Positions 46,035 through 55,269 of a DNA stretch of 64,000 nt are shown here, in pieces (position 1 is the first letter of the stretch; the number at the start of each line of letters is the position of its first letter). This stretch comes from UBA1672 sp965263215 (lineage in GTDB: Bacteria > Pseudomonadota > Alphaproteobacteria > Micavibrionales > Micavibrionaceae), in assembly GCA_965263215.1 (NCBI GenBank), contig OZ253663.1, forward strand, positions 1,674,001 to 1,738,000, given 5' to 3'. Under the pieces are notes generated by a model, which did not search any database, had not been told where the DNA came from, and saw only the letters and a list, made by a program, of their open reading frames with translations. Both the position numbers and the translations under genes were made by a program.

Positions 46035-46694
46035 TTAGTCTTCCAAGACACGCTTTGACACACGCTCGAGCTCTTCTTGAACCAGACGCTCAATAACCGT
46101 TGGAAGATGCTTATCAAGCCAATCACGCAAAAGCGGCTTTAATTCGGCGCGAACGATTTCTTCGATTGTCACACCTTCATGTTCAACAGCGGTCTTGCGG
46201 ACAAGCTCAGATATCGCCGCGACGGCGGCTGTTTCCGCTTTATCGGTTAATAATGAATCTTCTTCTATAGGGTCTAACTGAGTAACAATTTCTTCTGGCT
46301 CAGGCTCTGGAATAACTTCAGGCTCAGGCTCAACTGTGGGTTCTTCGGCTACAGGCTCTTCTGCAGGTTCTTCCGGTTCTTCACCTTCGACCATGTCAAC
46401 ATCAAGTTGATTTTCTTCGGTATTCACAAGTTCAGTTAATTCAAGGATATCTTCGTCCGCAGGAGAAGGTTCCTCCTCCGGCTCACTGGCCTCTACCGGT
46501 TCAGGCTCCTCTTCGATAGGTTCAGGATCGGACTCGGGCTCGGGTTCTACGTCCTCAACGACATCTTCGACAGGTTCGTCAGGTTCGTCATCAGGCACAG
46601 GCTCTTCCGCCTCATCCTCTGATATGATTTGGCGAATTGAATCGAGAATCTCCTCGATCGATGGCTCATCTTCTGTTTGCGTATCTTCTGACAT
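46035..46694 (-). CDS. popZ: PopZ/DUF2497-like polar organising protein
   Basis: PopZ forms a polymeric matrix at the cell pole that anchors the ParB-parS centromere. The 219-residue protein has the family's N-terminal helix (SIEEILDSIRQIISEDE), a long Glu/Pro/Asp-rich disordered middle (about 30-140) and the C-terminal DUF2497 oligomerisation helices with LKPLLRDWLDKHLPTVIERLVQEELERVSKR. The acidic linker is unusually rich in Glu-Pro repeats. It lies between valS and pcm. Confidence 0.9.
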   Translation of the reverse strand: MSEDTQTEDEPSIEEILDSIRQIISEDEAEEPVPDDEPDEPVEDVVEDVEPEPESDPEPIEEEPEPVEASEPEEEPSPADEDILELTELVNTEENQLDVDMVEGEEPEEPAEEPVAEEPTVEPEPEVIPEPEPEEIVTQLDPIEEDSLLTDKAETAAVAAISELVRKTAVEHEGVTIEEIVRAELKPLLRDWLDKHLPTVIERLVQEELERVSKRVLED

Positions 46695-46858
46695 TTTTGG
46701 ATATGTTCACTAGGAATTAGTAAGGAATCACTAATCAACAGTGTGATCTATTGAAAGCCACTTGTCAAAGCATTGATGCAATTCATTTATATGGCTATCC
46801 ACATTTTATTCCCTATTTATACACCGAACGGTACAAAAATTTAAAAGAAAACGTGTTT

Positions 46859-47521
46859 TTAAAACTGGAAAACAGACTCTGGCTCAAAGCCTGCAAGATA
46901 TGGAATGCCCGCATCAAAAAGGGGCTTTGATGAAACATCGCCGTTACTGTTCTTAACGAACAATGTTGCGCGTCCCATATTACGATTATCTTCTTTAATG
47001 ACAGTGGCCAGTCTGCCGCCATTCTCTAGCTGATCAAGGATCGTTTGCGGCACTTCAGAAACTGCACCATTTATAATAATCAAACTATAGGGGGCGTGTT
47101 TTGCTTCGCCATTTTTTAAATCAGACTCAATCAAGGCGATGTTACAAAGGTCGAGCTTTTCCCACAAACGCGTGGCTTTATCCATTTGTCTCTTATTATG
47201 CTCTAGCGCAATAACAGTCGTCACAAGTGGGGACAAAATAGCCGAGGAATAACCGGAACCAACACCGATATCTAAAACGATGTCACTTGCTACAGGTAAA
47301 ACTGCCTGCAACAACTTGGCGTGGATAATTGGCTCCATCACGAAACGCGCCTGCCCGATATCTATATTTTCATCGGTGTAGGCAACACCTTGTAATTTTT
47401 CAGGAATAAACAACTCACGCGGGATTGTTTCGAATGATTGCAATATACCCGTATCGACGACACCAGCCGTATGGATTTGTCCATCAATCATATTTGTGCG
47501 GGCTTGTGCGTAATCTGTCAT
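46859..47521 (-). CDS. pcm: Protein-L-isoaspartate O-methyltransferase
   Basis: It methylates isoaspartyl residues of damaged proteins with SAM. The 220-residue protein has VLDIGVGSGYSSAIL (SAM motif I, near residues 80-94), ALEHNKRQMDKA and the C-terminal family pattern. A 164-base gap separates it from popZ, where no tolC gene is seen, although tolC lies between them in some relatives. Confidence 0.92.
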   Translation of the reverse strand: MTDYAQARTNMIDGQIHTAGVVDTGILQSFETIPRELFIPEKLQGVAYTDENIDIGQARFVMEPIIHAKLLQAVLPVASDIVLDIGVGSGYSSAILSPLVTTVIALEHNKRQMDKATRLWEKLDLCNIALIESDLKNGEAKHAPYSLIIINGAVSEVPQTILDQLENGGRLATVIKEDNRNMGRATLFVKNSNGDVSSKPLFDAGIPYLAGFEPESVFQF

Positions 47522-47642
47522 TGGCTTTTTCTGTATATTTCGATTGAATATTGTCTGATTTCAAACACATATTACATAGCGTTATTTATCATTCATGACC
47601 AGAGGTTTTTGTTGAATTTGTGAGCTTGTTTTCACTTGGTTA

Positions 47643-47670
47643 TTGACTTGTGATGGGGATATCCTCTAAT
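47643..47670 (+). promoter_or_regulatory. Putative tRNA-Cys promoter
   Basis: TTGACT (47643-47648), 16 bases, TCTAAT (47665-47670) lie 46 bases before the tRNA. Confidence 0.5.
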
Positions 47671-47716
47671 CATATCTTCCTGTCCACATTCTATTAAGGA
47701 TGTGATCGCAAAAAAT

Positions 47717-47790
47717 GGCGCGGTGGCAGAGTGGTTATGCAGCGGATTGCAAATCCGTGTACACCGGTTCGACTCCGGTCCGTGCCTCCA
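47717..47790 (+). tRNA. tRNA-Cys (anticodon GCA)
   Basis: The 74-nt sequence folds as a cloverleaf: acceptor GGCGCGG/CCGTGCC (one G-T pair), anticodon loop TTGCAAA with GCA, the T arm GGTTCGACTCC, and encoded CCA. An unknown gene on the other strand ends at the next base. Confidence 0.97.
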
Positions 47791-48411
47791 TTACATCTTA
47801 AATGTTGAAACACCATCATACTGGGTTCCGCCTGATGGCATATTTGCGTCCGGAAGTTCGGCCAGATTATTTGGCACACCTTCAAAACATCCCGGTGATT
47901 GATTGACTGAATTTGGATCAACGGTTGCGCCGACAAGTCCTAAATCAGGATATGCGGAATTCATGATGTTTACAAAATCCGGCAAAACCGCATCATTCAA
48001 ATCATACAAAGTCGTGTCAGCGAATTGCTTGGTTGTATCATCAGGCAAAACACCTGTGTCATAAGAAAGCGGATTAAAATCGCGTTCAAGCTCTATATCA
48101 AATGTTTCTTGTGTCATTTCACGCATGGTTCTAATCATGGTTTCATTGACTTCATCAAAATCCTCGCGTGCAAAAAAAGCATCCAAGCCGACCTTGTTCT
48201 CAAACTGCAAATCGACCACATAAGAAAAATTGCTGTCAACATCCAACATACGACCATCTGCGGCCTCACGTTCCCAACCACCTTCAACGCATTGCATCAT
48301 GTGAAACGCAACACTGGATGATTCAGGCACAATATTAGGCATAAGACCGCTAGTGGTATTATCACTCGGCTGCTCTTGATTCTCAATTTCTGATGTGTCT
48401 GGTGTAGACAT
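47791..48411 (-). CDS. Protein of unknown function between two tRNA genes
   Basis: I do not recognise this 206-residue acidic protein. It has no signal peptide or membrane span, and contains Asp/Glu/Asn/Ser-rich segments and one Cys-containing segment CVEGGWERE near residue 40. Its stop codon abuts the tRNA-Cys 3' end (convergent). It is monocistronic. Position between tRNA genes raises the possibility of an acquired gene, but no repeat marks it. Confidence 0.65.
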   Translation of the reverse strand: MSTPDTSEIENQEQPSDNTTSGLMPNIVPESSSVAFHMMQCVEGGWEREAADGRMLDVDSNFSYVVDLQFENKVGLDAFFAREDFDEVNETMIRTMREMTQETFDIELERDFNPLSYDTGVLPDDTTKQFADTTLYDLNDAVLPDFVNIMNSAYPDLGLVGATVDPNSVNQSPGCFEGVPNNLAELPDANMPSGGTQYDGVSTFKM

Positions 48412-48514
48412 TTGTTACGCACCCTTATTATCTCTTAATTATTAATTACTATAGATTATAGGGCATTATTTTTAAAAAAGAAAATTTATCTTATCATTCC
48501 CTTCTAACAGTGCT

Positions 48515-48543
48515 TGACAAAAAACGGCTTAATAGGCATAACA
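48515..48543 (+). promoter_or_regulatory. Strong promoter of tRNA-Asn
   Basis: TTGACA (48515-48520), a 17-base spacer and CATAAC (48538-48543) precede the tRNA by 17 bases. The sequence is close to consensus and well spaced. Confidence 0.75.
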
Positions 48544-48560
48544 GCATCCACCACGCATGT

Positions 48561-48635
<75 letters not shown>

Positions 48636-48780
48636 TCATTTTCTTTCATTACATAATTTAATTGGCGCATCTGTGTGACGTATATTTGCCTGCTCTTTGC
48701 AAAATACAGTTCGGCGTGCTACTTTACGGCTTCAATCAACAGATTTATGCAGATTAAGGGGGCATATCATCACTTGCACA

Positions 48781-48969
48781 ATGGCAGAACTAACAAACAC
48801 AACTTGTAAATGGCCAATCGGAAATCCTCAACACGATGATTTTCATTTTTGTGGTAATGAAGCACATGTCGAAAAAAGCTCTTACTGTGAGTTTCATACA
48901 AACATGGCGTATCGTACTAATCACGTTTCACAGCGAGATAAAGCGCTACTATCTAAAAAAGCAGCGTAA
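48781..48969 (+). CDS. Stand-alone GcrA-type zinc-domain protein
   Basis: The 62-residue protein matches the C-terminal segment of GcrA, with CKWPIGNPQHDDFHFCG and YCEFHTNMAYRTN: Cys9, Cys24, Cys36 and His39 may bind zinc. The N-terminal HTH that full GcrA needs for DNA binding is absent. GcrA activates sigma-70 promoters carrying methylated GANTC, so this could be a cofactor or a decoy, which is inference. A longer frame starting at TTG 48697 does not add an HTH. A terminator follows. Confidence 0.75.
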   Translation: MAELTNTTCKWPIGNPQHDDFHFCGNEAHVEKSSYCEFHTNMAYRTNHVSQRDKALLSKKAA

Positions 48970-48996
48970 ATATTAAATATCTTTCTTAGTCACAAG

Positions 48997-49019
48997 GAGC
49001 CGTTATCGGCTCTTTTTTT
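48997..49019 (+). terminator. Intrinsic terminator after the GcrA-type gene
   Basis: GAGCCG, loop TTAT and CGGCTC form a 6-bp perfect stem followed by seven T residues (49013-49019). Confidence 0.85.
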
Positions 49020-49032
49020 ACGTCGACTTTTA

Positions 49033-51342
49033 TTATTTATTGTTGTTCAGAACACCTTTAACGCCTTCGGCGCTTTTAATGTGAAGATCACGTTGCGGGA
49101 ATGGAATTTCAATCCCCTCTTCTTTAAGCTGATCCCATATATTTAGGCGGACTTCTGTACCAATTGCATACATTTCACTGACATTTCGGATGAAGATACG
49201 CAAATCAAAAATAAGGGCGCTGTCACCGAAATCCTTAAAATTCACAGAAGGCGCGGGGTTTTTCAGAATATTTTCATCAGCCTTTGCAACCTCTAATAAC
49301 AGATCTCTCACCCGCCTGGGGTTACAATCATAGCTAACACCGACGGTGATTATAATACGCCCTATCCGGTCCTTATGTGTCCAGTTTTTAACAGACGATG
49401 ATATCAGCTCCGAATTTGGAATAATAATCGATGTTCGGTCAAAAGTTTCTATCTCTGTCGCGCGTACATTGATCCTTTTCACAATGCCTTCACCGGAGCT
49501 CACAATAACCCAATCCCCGACTTTAATCGGGCGCTCAAACAATAAAATCAGGCCTGAAACAAAGTTACTGACAATACTTTGCAAACCAAAACCAATACCA
49601 ACCGAGAGAGCACCAGCAATCAATGCAAGATTACTAAGATCAAAGCCAACCGCAGAAATAGAAGCCATCAGTGCGATGGTTAAACCGATATAACCGACAA
49701 TCTGCACAATGGATAAGCGCACAGATTCAGCCATACGAGTTTTTGTTAATACTTTTTCACCCAATATTTTTTGGAAAAAACGCGTAGCCGATAATAAAAT
49801 AATAAACAACACAATGGCTGTTGCGACACTAGATAGAGAAATTGTAATGCCACCAACTTTTACACCTGATATTGCCTGATAAATCAAAAGCTTAATCCCC
49901 TCCCACTCTACGCCAATAATCGCCGCGATTATCGGTAAACTGAGAACAAACAAAGTCGAATCAACCAAGAGCACCAACCAGTACAACAAAAGGTTGTCCT
50001 CTTTGTCTGTATTACGTTTAAAGAATTTCTCAATACGCACTAAAATCGGCCTGATCATAGCGCGAAGAACAATCACGGCGATTGCGAAGTTTGATAATAA
50101 AACCGCCTGTTCGAATACAAACCGTGTTAAGGCGACATACCCCAAAGCGTTTGCCAACATGATAAATACGCCAATCATTATACCGAGATAAAAGAATCTT
50201 CGCTTAACGAGAAACGGTCGCTCCGATGGTTTTTGTTTAAGAAGTGCCAAGAAAAATGTAAGGACAAGAGCGGCAAAAACAGTTGTCACAATAAAGCTTT
50301 GCGCTATGGCAAGCTCTACCGGAACTCCAAGATGACGTCCGGTTTCAAGCGCTATGTAATCCACGCAAAACAAAGCAACCGAAAGCGTACTCGCAATTGT
50401 AACAAGCTTCCTGACGGCGCCTGAACATGACAACATCCATGATTTTGTCAGGGCAAACACAACAAAGAACAAAACCAAAAACATATTATAACTCAGGCTT
50501 TGGTTATTTTCGTCAATTAAACCTTGTGATTCAATAAACAGGAAAATAACTGCAAGGCCCGCAAAACCGGCAATGAGCGTAAACAATATGGCATATCCAC
50601 TGACACCCAGACGCTTAATCAAAGTCGCCTCTTCCAGAACCTTAACCCTACGCCTTAAATTCACCGTATTAATCGCAAATGCGAGAAGAAATATTGTCAG
50701 AAAAGCCAAGCAGGTAAAGCTTAAAAACCTAACAAATTTTTTCTTTTGGTTTGGGTTATTCGGAAATGACGAAGCCCAGTTATCAGATAGTGTACTTAAC
50801 GCCTCTTTGCCGTCATTGATGGCCTCCGGCCATAATTCAGCGTTAAATGGCGAGACATTATTCTCCAGTATCTTACCAACAAATTGACTACGCCGTAATG
50901 ACGCCAGCCGCTCCAAGAAGCGCGTAGATTTTGATGCTAAAGCTTCTGCCTGCGATAAAACGCCTTGAACGGATTGAATATCCTTCGTTAAAGTTTCCCG
51001 CAATATTTTAATCGACTCAGCTTCCACAACATCGCTATCAGCCGCTGGTGCGGGGCCGATATCATTAATTTCTGCCTCTAGATTACTATAAAAAGGCTTA
51101 ACGGAATCGCGTATTTCAAGAAACCTTAGCCTGAGCTGTTTTACACGTTGCCGTGTTTCAAAAAGGCTCTGATCATTGAGCGATGCGTCCAACAATGTTG
51201 GTTCAAAAGCATCCAACTCCTGCTGCATTGTTTTAAGCTCTTCTTGAAACTCGGGTATTTTCAGGCCGTCTTGCGCAAAGACATGAGCAGGTACAAAAAG
51301 AAGGAAGAGAGCTAAGAAGGCAATTCGACATGAGCTAAACAT
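49033..51342 (-). CDS. Large MscS-family mechanosensitive channel
   Basis: The 769-residue protein has a signal peptide (about 1-23), a periplasmic helical region (about 30-190), several membrane spans between about 210 and 520, then an MscS core with NLALIAGALSVGIGFGLQSIVSNFVSG and FERPIKVGDWVIV, and a cytoplasmic beta-domain. The architecture is MscK/DUF3772-like. It protects cells against hypo-osmotic shock by letting solutes out. It starts just before the inferred left end of the mobile element. Confidence 0.9.
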   Translation of the reverse strand: MFSSCRIAFLALFLLFVPAHVFAQDGLKIPEFQEELKTMQQELDAFEPTLLDASLNDQSLFETRQRVKQLRLRFLEIRDSVKPFYSNLEAEINDIGPAPAADSDVVEAESIKILRETLTKDIQSVQGVLSQAEALASKSTRFLERLASLRRSQFVGKILENNVSPFNAELWPEAINDGKEALSTLSDNWASSFPNNPNQKKKFVRFLSFTCLAFLTIFLLAFAINTVNLRRRVKVLEEATLIKRLGVSGYAILFTLIAGFAGLAVIFLFIESQGLIDENNQSLSYNMFLVLFFVVFALTKSWMLSCSGAVRKLVTIASTLSVALFCVDYIALETGRHLGVPVELAIAQSFIVTTVFAALVLTFFLALLKQKPSERPFLVKRRFFYLGIMIGVFIMLANALGYVALTRFVFEQAVLLSNFAIAVIVLRAMIRPILVRIEKFFKRNTDKEDNLLLYWLVLLVDSTLFVLSLPIIAAIIGVEWEGIKLLIYQAISGVKVGGITISLSSVATAIVLFIILLSATRFFQKILGEKVLTKTRMAESVRLSIVQIVGYIGLTIALMASISAVGFDLSNLALIAGALSVGIGFGLQSIVSNFVSGLILLFERPIKVGDWVIVSSGEGIVKRINVRATEIETFDRTSIIIPNSELISSSVKNWTHKDRIGRIIITVGVSYDCNPRRVRDLLLEVAKADENILKNPAPSVNFKDFGDSALIFDLRIFIRNVSEMYAIGTEVRLNIWDQLKEEGIEIPFPQRDLHIKSAEGVKGVLNNNK

Positions 51343-51474
51343 TTTTTATAAGCCTCAATTAATTAAGTGCATTAGATTGCACCATAATTTAAGCAGCGTG
51401 CCATTACCAGACAGAATTACCTCACATCTACCGATGTCAGAGATTAAACCATGTAAAAATAAATCTGAAAGAAA

Positions 51475-51483
51475 AAATGGCGC
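51475..51483. other. Inferred left attachment site (attL)
   Basis: AAATGGCGC matches the tRNA-Arg end sequence at 60015-60023. It lies in the gap between the MscS-type gene and the toxin-antitoxin pair. That gap, 51343-51654, is 312 bases and otherwise holds the toxin operators. Confidence 0.6.
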
Positions 51484-51583
51484 ACAACCTACGAATTGAT
51501 GCGAACCTGTTATTCAAGACTTTAACCTACTGGAAAGTTATTCTCAACTCATCATAATAGCTTTGTGAAGAGATTCTGGGCTG

Positions 51584-51637
51584 TACCCATATCGGGTATA
51601 TTCAATAATTGACAAAATACCCGTTTTGGGTATACCC
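51584..51637 (+). promoter_or_regulatory. Promoter and twin operators of the toxin-antitoxin pair
   Basis: TACCC-N5-GGGTA occurs twice, at 51584-51598 and 51618-51632, with centres 34 bases apart, about three helical turns. TTGACA (51609-51614), a 16-base spacer and TATACC (51631-51636) form the promoter, so the second repeat lies in the spacer and on the -10. This is consistent with repression by the antitoxin. GGGTATA occurs also as half sites. Confidence 0.7.
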
Positions 51638-51654
51638 TAAGGAAAGATTGCTAA

Positions 51655-51984
51655 ATGCTGACTGTAATAGAAAACCCGTATTTTTTACGCAAAGCGGAAA
51701 AGATACTTACAGAAGAGCAAAGAATTGAGCTGGTTGATTTTATCAGCGTCAATTTTGATAAAGGTGATGTTATGGCTGGCACGGGCGGCGTTCGGAAAAT
51801 CCGTTTCGCCCACCAGACAGGCAAAGGGAAAAGCGGTGCATGCCGTGTTGTGTACCTTGTGATTGATGAATTTGGATATATCCACTTGCTGGATATTTTT
51901 GAAAAGAACGTAAAAGGCAACCTCACCAAGGGTGAAAAGAACGAGATCAAGAAACTCGTAGAGATTTTGAAAAAGAGGAAATAA
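51655..51984 (+). CDS. RelE/HigB-type toxin
   Basis: The 109-residue protein fits the HigB-2/RelE family of ribosome-dependent mRNA endonucleases: GTGGVRKIRFAHQTGKGKSGACRVVYLV, a middle GYIHLLDIFEKN and the basic end LTKGEKNEIKKLVEIL. The toxin gene comes first, followed 2 bases later by the antitoxin, as in HigBA. It is likely repressed through the twin operators by the antitoxin. Which HigB or RelE subgroup it belongs to is not settled. Confidence 0.88.
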   Translation: MLTVIENPYFLRKAEKILTEEQRIELVDFISVNFDKGDVMAGTGGVRKIRFAHQTGKGKSGACRVVYLVIDEFGYIHLLDIFEKNVKGNLTKGEKNEIKKLVEILKKRK

Positions 51985-51986
51985 CC

Positions 51987-52256
51987 ATGAGCGAACTATT
52001 TGAAAGCCTGAAAGCTGGACTGGAAAGTGCGATTAACGAGCCAGAAAAAGCCGTTAAGCATGAGATTTCAGAAGTGCGCCGTATTCGCACAAAGTTGAAT
52101 ATGAGCGTCCGTGAGTTTGCGGAAACCTTTCACCTGCCTAAACGCACCGTCGAAAAATGGGATATGCAGGATAGCGGCCTGACTGGCGCAGCCTCTACCC
52201 TGATGAAGATCATCGACAAAAATCCAAAAGCGGCGATGAAGGCTTTGCAGGAGTAG
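51987..52256 (+). CDS. HTH antitoxin (HigA-like)
   Basis: The 89-residue protein has a helix-turn-helix near residues 40-65, VREFAETFHLPKRTVEKWDMQ, and follows the toxin by 2 bases. It likely neutralises the toxin and represses the operator pair. The N-terminal part (about 1-30) is helical and acidic. The next gene is convergent. Confidence 0.85.
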   Translation: MSELFESLKAGLESAINEPEKAVKHEISEVRRIRTKLNMSVREFAETFHLPKRTVEKWDMQDSGLTGAASTLMKIIDKNPKAAMKALQE

Positions 52257-52359
52257 TAATTTAAATTGAGTTTTTCTGTTGCCCAATAGAGAAACCTCGA
52301 ACTCATTATTCAAGATTTTTGAGGAATGGAATTCGGTTTTGAATGATCGTTAATATATA

Positions 52360-53541
52360 TTATTTCACAACTATTTCACCTTTTGGGTGGAATTGTGATA
52401 GACGACCATCTGACTCAATTCTTAGGTTGTAATGATCTCCATTAAAGAACACAGCTCTTCTGCCTTGACGGGTGAACATCGAATCTGGACGTTTGATGGT
52501 ATGCTCTTCAAATTCATCTTCTACACAACCTAAAACTTTCTCAATTAAATCTTTCAAATCGCTTTCTTTGTAAGAAAATGCAGTTTTATTCTTAAAATTC
52601 CCTAACTGATAACTCTGAACATGCCGCATAAAAATATGTATAAAAGCATCCAAATCCCAGTAAACTTGTTTTTTTCCATGTAATAAGATATTCGGCTTAA
52701 AAGCAGAACACACATCAAATATCCCATCCAAAAACTCTTTGGCATTTGCAAGCTCTTCTTCTCTTACTCCGCTTACCACAAGTTCTTTCATGATTTTTAT
52801 GAGTATTTCTGTATTAATAATACTCTTGATCTCAGAGTACTTTTGAATGTCACTATTAGTAAGCTTACCTCTGCGTTCTTTAACCTGATAATAATGATAC
52901 CAAACATTTATATTTTTACTTACATCATCTTGTGTAAAGCCAAGATGCTTTATGATCCCAGAATCCATACGTTTGTTATTTATTGCTAACGTAATTCCTA
53001 TTAATTTTTCTTTTTCAAAAAGAATTAATCTAACGCCATCATTATTTTTTTTAATCAAGTAGCTTTGGCACAAGACATCTGGGTCAATGCCCTGACAATC
53101 GACTTCAATATTAATAATATTAGGGACTTTTTTTTCACCTGACGTGTGCTTTTTAATATCCTTTGAAAAAGGAAGAAAAGAAATAGATTCTATATCTGTT
53201 ATTAAAAAACCGCCGTATTCATATTTTAAACGTTCTACCTGTTCTATACTCAGATTTTCAGATGATGGAGTTGTTACGTGTATCTTAGAACCGTCTTTTT
53301 CATCAAGGGCAGTGCCATTTCGTAATTTAACTTCAATGTCATGATTGTAATAAATGATACCAACAACACTCTCACCGTATAATGAATAAGCATCACTATC
53401 CCGCTTAAAATTGAATGTTGTCATAAACTGATTTTTGCCGACCAATTCGTATAGATCATTAAAAGAGAACTCTTCGCCATGAACTTCGACAAAAGGTAAT
53501 CCTGCTTTTGAAAAATCCACAATTCTATAATCATTTTGCAT
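52360..53541 (-). CDS. Unknown cargo protein of the mobile element
   Basis: I do not recognise this 393-residue protein. It looks soluble, with no signal peptide or span, and is rich in Lys, Asp, Ile and Glu. A C-terminal segment (about 360-393) has MFTRQGRRAVFFNGDHYNLRIESDGRL, a beta-like pattern with Asn/Gly turns. The codon usage is AT-rich compared with MobC. It is alone on the minus strand between the toxin-antitoxin pair and mobC. A defence or nuclease role is possible but unsupported by motif. Confidence 0.6.
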   Translation of the reverse strand: MQNDYRIVDFSKAGLPFVEVHGEEFSFNDLYELVGKNQFMTTFNFKRDSDAYSLYGESVVGIIYYNHDIEVKLRNGTALDEKDGSKIHVTTPSSENLSIEQVERLKYEYGGFLITDIESISFLPFSKDIKKHTSGEKKVPNIINIEVDCQGIDPDVLCQSYLIKKNNDGVRLILFEKEKLIGITLAINNKRMDSGIIKHLGFTQDDVSKNINVWYHYYQVKERRGKLTNSDIQKYSEIKSIINTEILIKIMKELVVSGVREEELANAKEFLDGIFDVCSAFKPNILLHGKKQVYWDLDAFIHIFMRHVQSYQLGNFKNKTAFSYKESDLKDLIEKVLGCVEDEFEEHTIKRPDSMFTRQGRRAVFFNGDHYNLRIESDGRLSQFHPKGEIVVK

Positions 53542-53606
53542 TATAAACCCCTTGCTTGTCTTGATTGCCGCCCAGCTTCAAACTCTTTCAAATCTATCAT
53601 GGGGAC

Positions 53607-53987
53607 ATGAGCGATGACACCAAAACAAAAAAGCCGACACCGTTTTCCTTACGCATGAGCGTTGAAGAACGCCAGCTATTGGAAGAGCTTGCGGGCACAA
53701 AACCTCTCGGGGCATATATTCGTGAAACGCTCCTGAGTAATGCCAAACCGCGCAGAGGCCGTACATCACGCCCTAAGGAAGATAACATCATCCTTGCACA
53801 AATTTTAGCGCAGCTCGGCGCGTCACGCCTTCCTAATAACATCAACCAACTGGCCAGAGCCGCCAACACGGGCAGCCTGCTCGTCACCGATGACGTACTG
53901 CATGACCTGAATGAAGCCGTTAAGAACATCGCATTCATCAAAGAAACCCTTATCAAAGTCCTTGGCCTGAGAGATGAATACCCATGA
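53607..53987 (+). CDS. MobC-like relaxosome protein
   Basis: The 126-residue protein matches plasmid mobilization MobC: SLRMSVEERQLLEELAG, GAYIRETLLSN and a C-terminal NNINQLARAANTGSLLVTDDVLHDLNEAVKNI, the typical family core. MobC helps open oriT for the relaxase. ATG 53607 follows GGGGAC; a start at 53565 would add 14 unlikely residues. It overlaps the relaxase gene by 4 bases. Confidence 0.85.
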   Translation: MSDDTKTKKPTPFSLRMSVEERQLLEELAGTKPLGAYIRETLLSNAKPRRGRTSRPKEDNIILAQILAQLGASRLPNNINQLARAANTGSLLVTDDVLHDLNEAVKNIAFIKETLIKVLGLRDEYP

Positions 53988-55261
53988 TTATTGAGGGAAA
54001 TCAAAGAGGCCACGCTAAAAAGCTCGCCAATCACTTGCTAAATGATCGGGATAATGACCATGTGACCGTCCATGAAATCACAGGATTTTCATCCGAAACC
54101 GTGCATGGCGCGTTTCAGGAAATCCAAGCCACAAGCCGCGCTACACGCTGCACACAATTCCTGTTTTCCGTTTCTCTCAACCCTCCGCAAAATGAAATCG
54201 CAACCAATGAAATATTTGAAAAAGCCCTAACTGACATTGAACAAAAAATGGGGCTTGAGGGACAGCCGCGCGTTGTCGTCTTCCATGAAAAAGAAGGACG
54301 GCGGCACGCGCATTGTGTCTGGTCACGTATTGATGCGCAAAGCATGACGGCCATAAACCTGCCGTTTTACAAAAAGAAATTGAATGAAATTTCCAAGGAC
54401 ATCTATCTTGAACAGGGCTGGAACATGCCCAAGGGTTTTATTGATAAGCAATATACAAACCCGCTCAATTTTACGCGTGAAGAGTGGCAACAAGCCAAGC
54501 GTCAAGATGATGATCCGCGCATGATCAAGCATATCTTCAAGCAAGCTTGGGGCGCTTCCGATGATGCCAAATCATTCGCTCACGCTCTGCAAAATCACGG
54601 ATTCACGCTCGCAAAAGGAGATCGGCGCGGATTTGTCGCTGTTGATTATAAGGGCGAAGTCTATTCCCTTAGTCGTTGGACAGGGTTAAAAACCCGCACC
54701 CTGAATGCGCGTTTGAAACAGGAATATTTACCATCCGTGCCGCAAGCAAAAACCAAGATTGCCGAGATCATGACGGACGTTCTTCAAAAACATATCAATG
54801 ATGTGAGGCAGGAGCGCAGTAAGAAGTATCAGCCTCTTAAAAGTGCGCTTTTAAATCTTCGGGAGCGTCATCGTTCAGAGCGTTCAGCAATGGAACTGAT
54901 GCATAATGAACGCCAGAGACATGAAGAAACGCAGCGCCAAGAGCGTATGCCCAGATGGTTTAAAGGCGTGCTTGCCCGTATAACCGGCAAGCATCGCCGC
55001 ATTCAGGAAGAGAACAGACAAGACACACTGAAATGCCAAGTACGAGATCAAAAGGAAAAGCAGGAGCTTATCACAAAACACTTACAGGAGCGCGGCCGCC
55101 TGCAAACTCACGTCAAAAACCTGCGTAACGAGCATAATGAAACCATGTTACAAATGCGCAAGGACATCGGCACGTATATGGAGATGAAAGAGCGCAACAC
55201 CCCCGAGCCCGTTCAATTTAAACCGCAGCAGCAACAACGCGGTGGGTATGCGATGGAGTGA
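53984..55261 (+). CDS. MobA/VirD2-type relaxase
   Basis: The relaxase nicks oriT and covalently pilots DNA. The 425-residue protein has the HUH-type metal motif in VVVFHEKEGRRHAHCVWSRID (near residues 100-120), then a helical C-terminal half rich in Arg, Gln and Glu (about 250-425). The N-terminal 110 residues contain no Tyr, so the usual Tyr nucleophile is absent; His10, His17, His26 and His30 are candidates, as in the MobM type that uses His. It follows MobC, overlapping by 4 bases. Confidence 0.85.
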   Translation: MIIEGNQRGHAKKLANHLLNDRDNDHVTVHEITGFSSETVHGAFQEIQATSRATRCTQFLFSVSLNPPQNEIATNEIFEKALTDIEQKMGLEGQPRVVVFHEKEGRRHAHCVWSRIDAQSMTAINLPFYKKKLNEISKDIYLEQGWNMPKGFIDKQYTNPLNFTREEWQQAKRQDDDPRMIKHIFKQAWGASDDAKSFAHALQNHGFTLAKGDRRGFVAVDYKGEVYSLSRWTGLKTRTLNARLKQEYLPSVPQAKTKIAEIMTDVLQKHINDVRQERSKKYQPLKSALLNLRERHRSERSAMELMHNERQRHEETQRQERMPRWFKGVLARITGKHRRIQEENRQDTLKCQVRDQKEKQELITKHLQERGRLQTHVKNLRNEHNETMLQMRKDIGTYMEMKERNTPEPVQFKPQQQQRGGYAME

Positions 55262-55269
55262 TACTGATC

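Noticed and set aside
47714..47723. AAATGGCGCG at the 5' end of tRNA-Cys as an alternative left attachment site
   Set aside because: The match is at the tRNA 5' end, and the interval would then include tRNA-Asn, the GcrA-type gene and the channel, which look like core genes.
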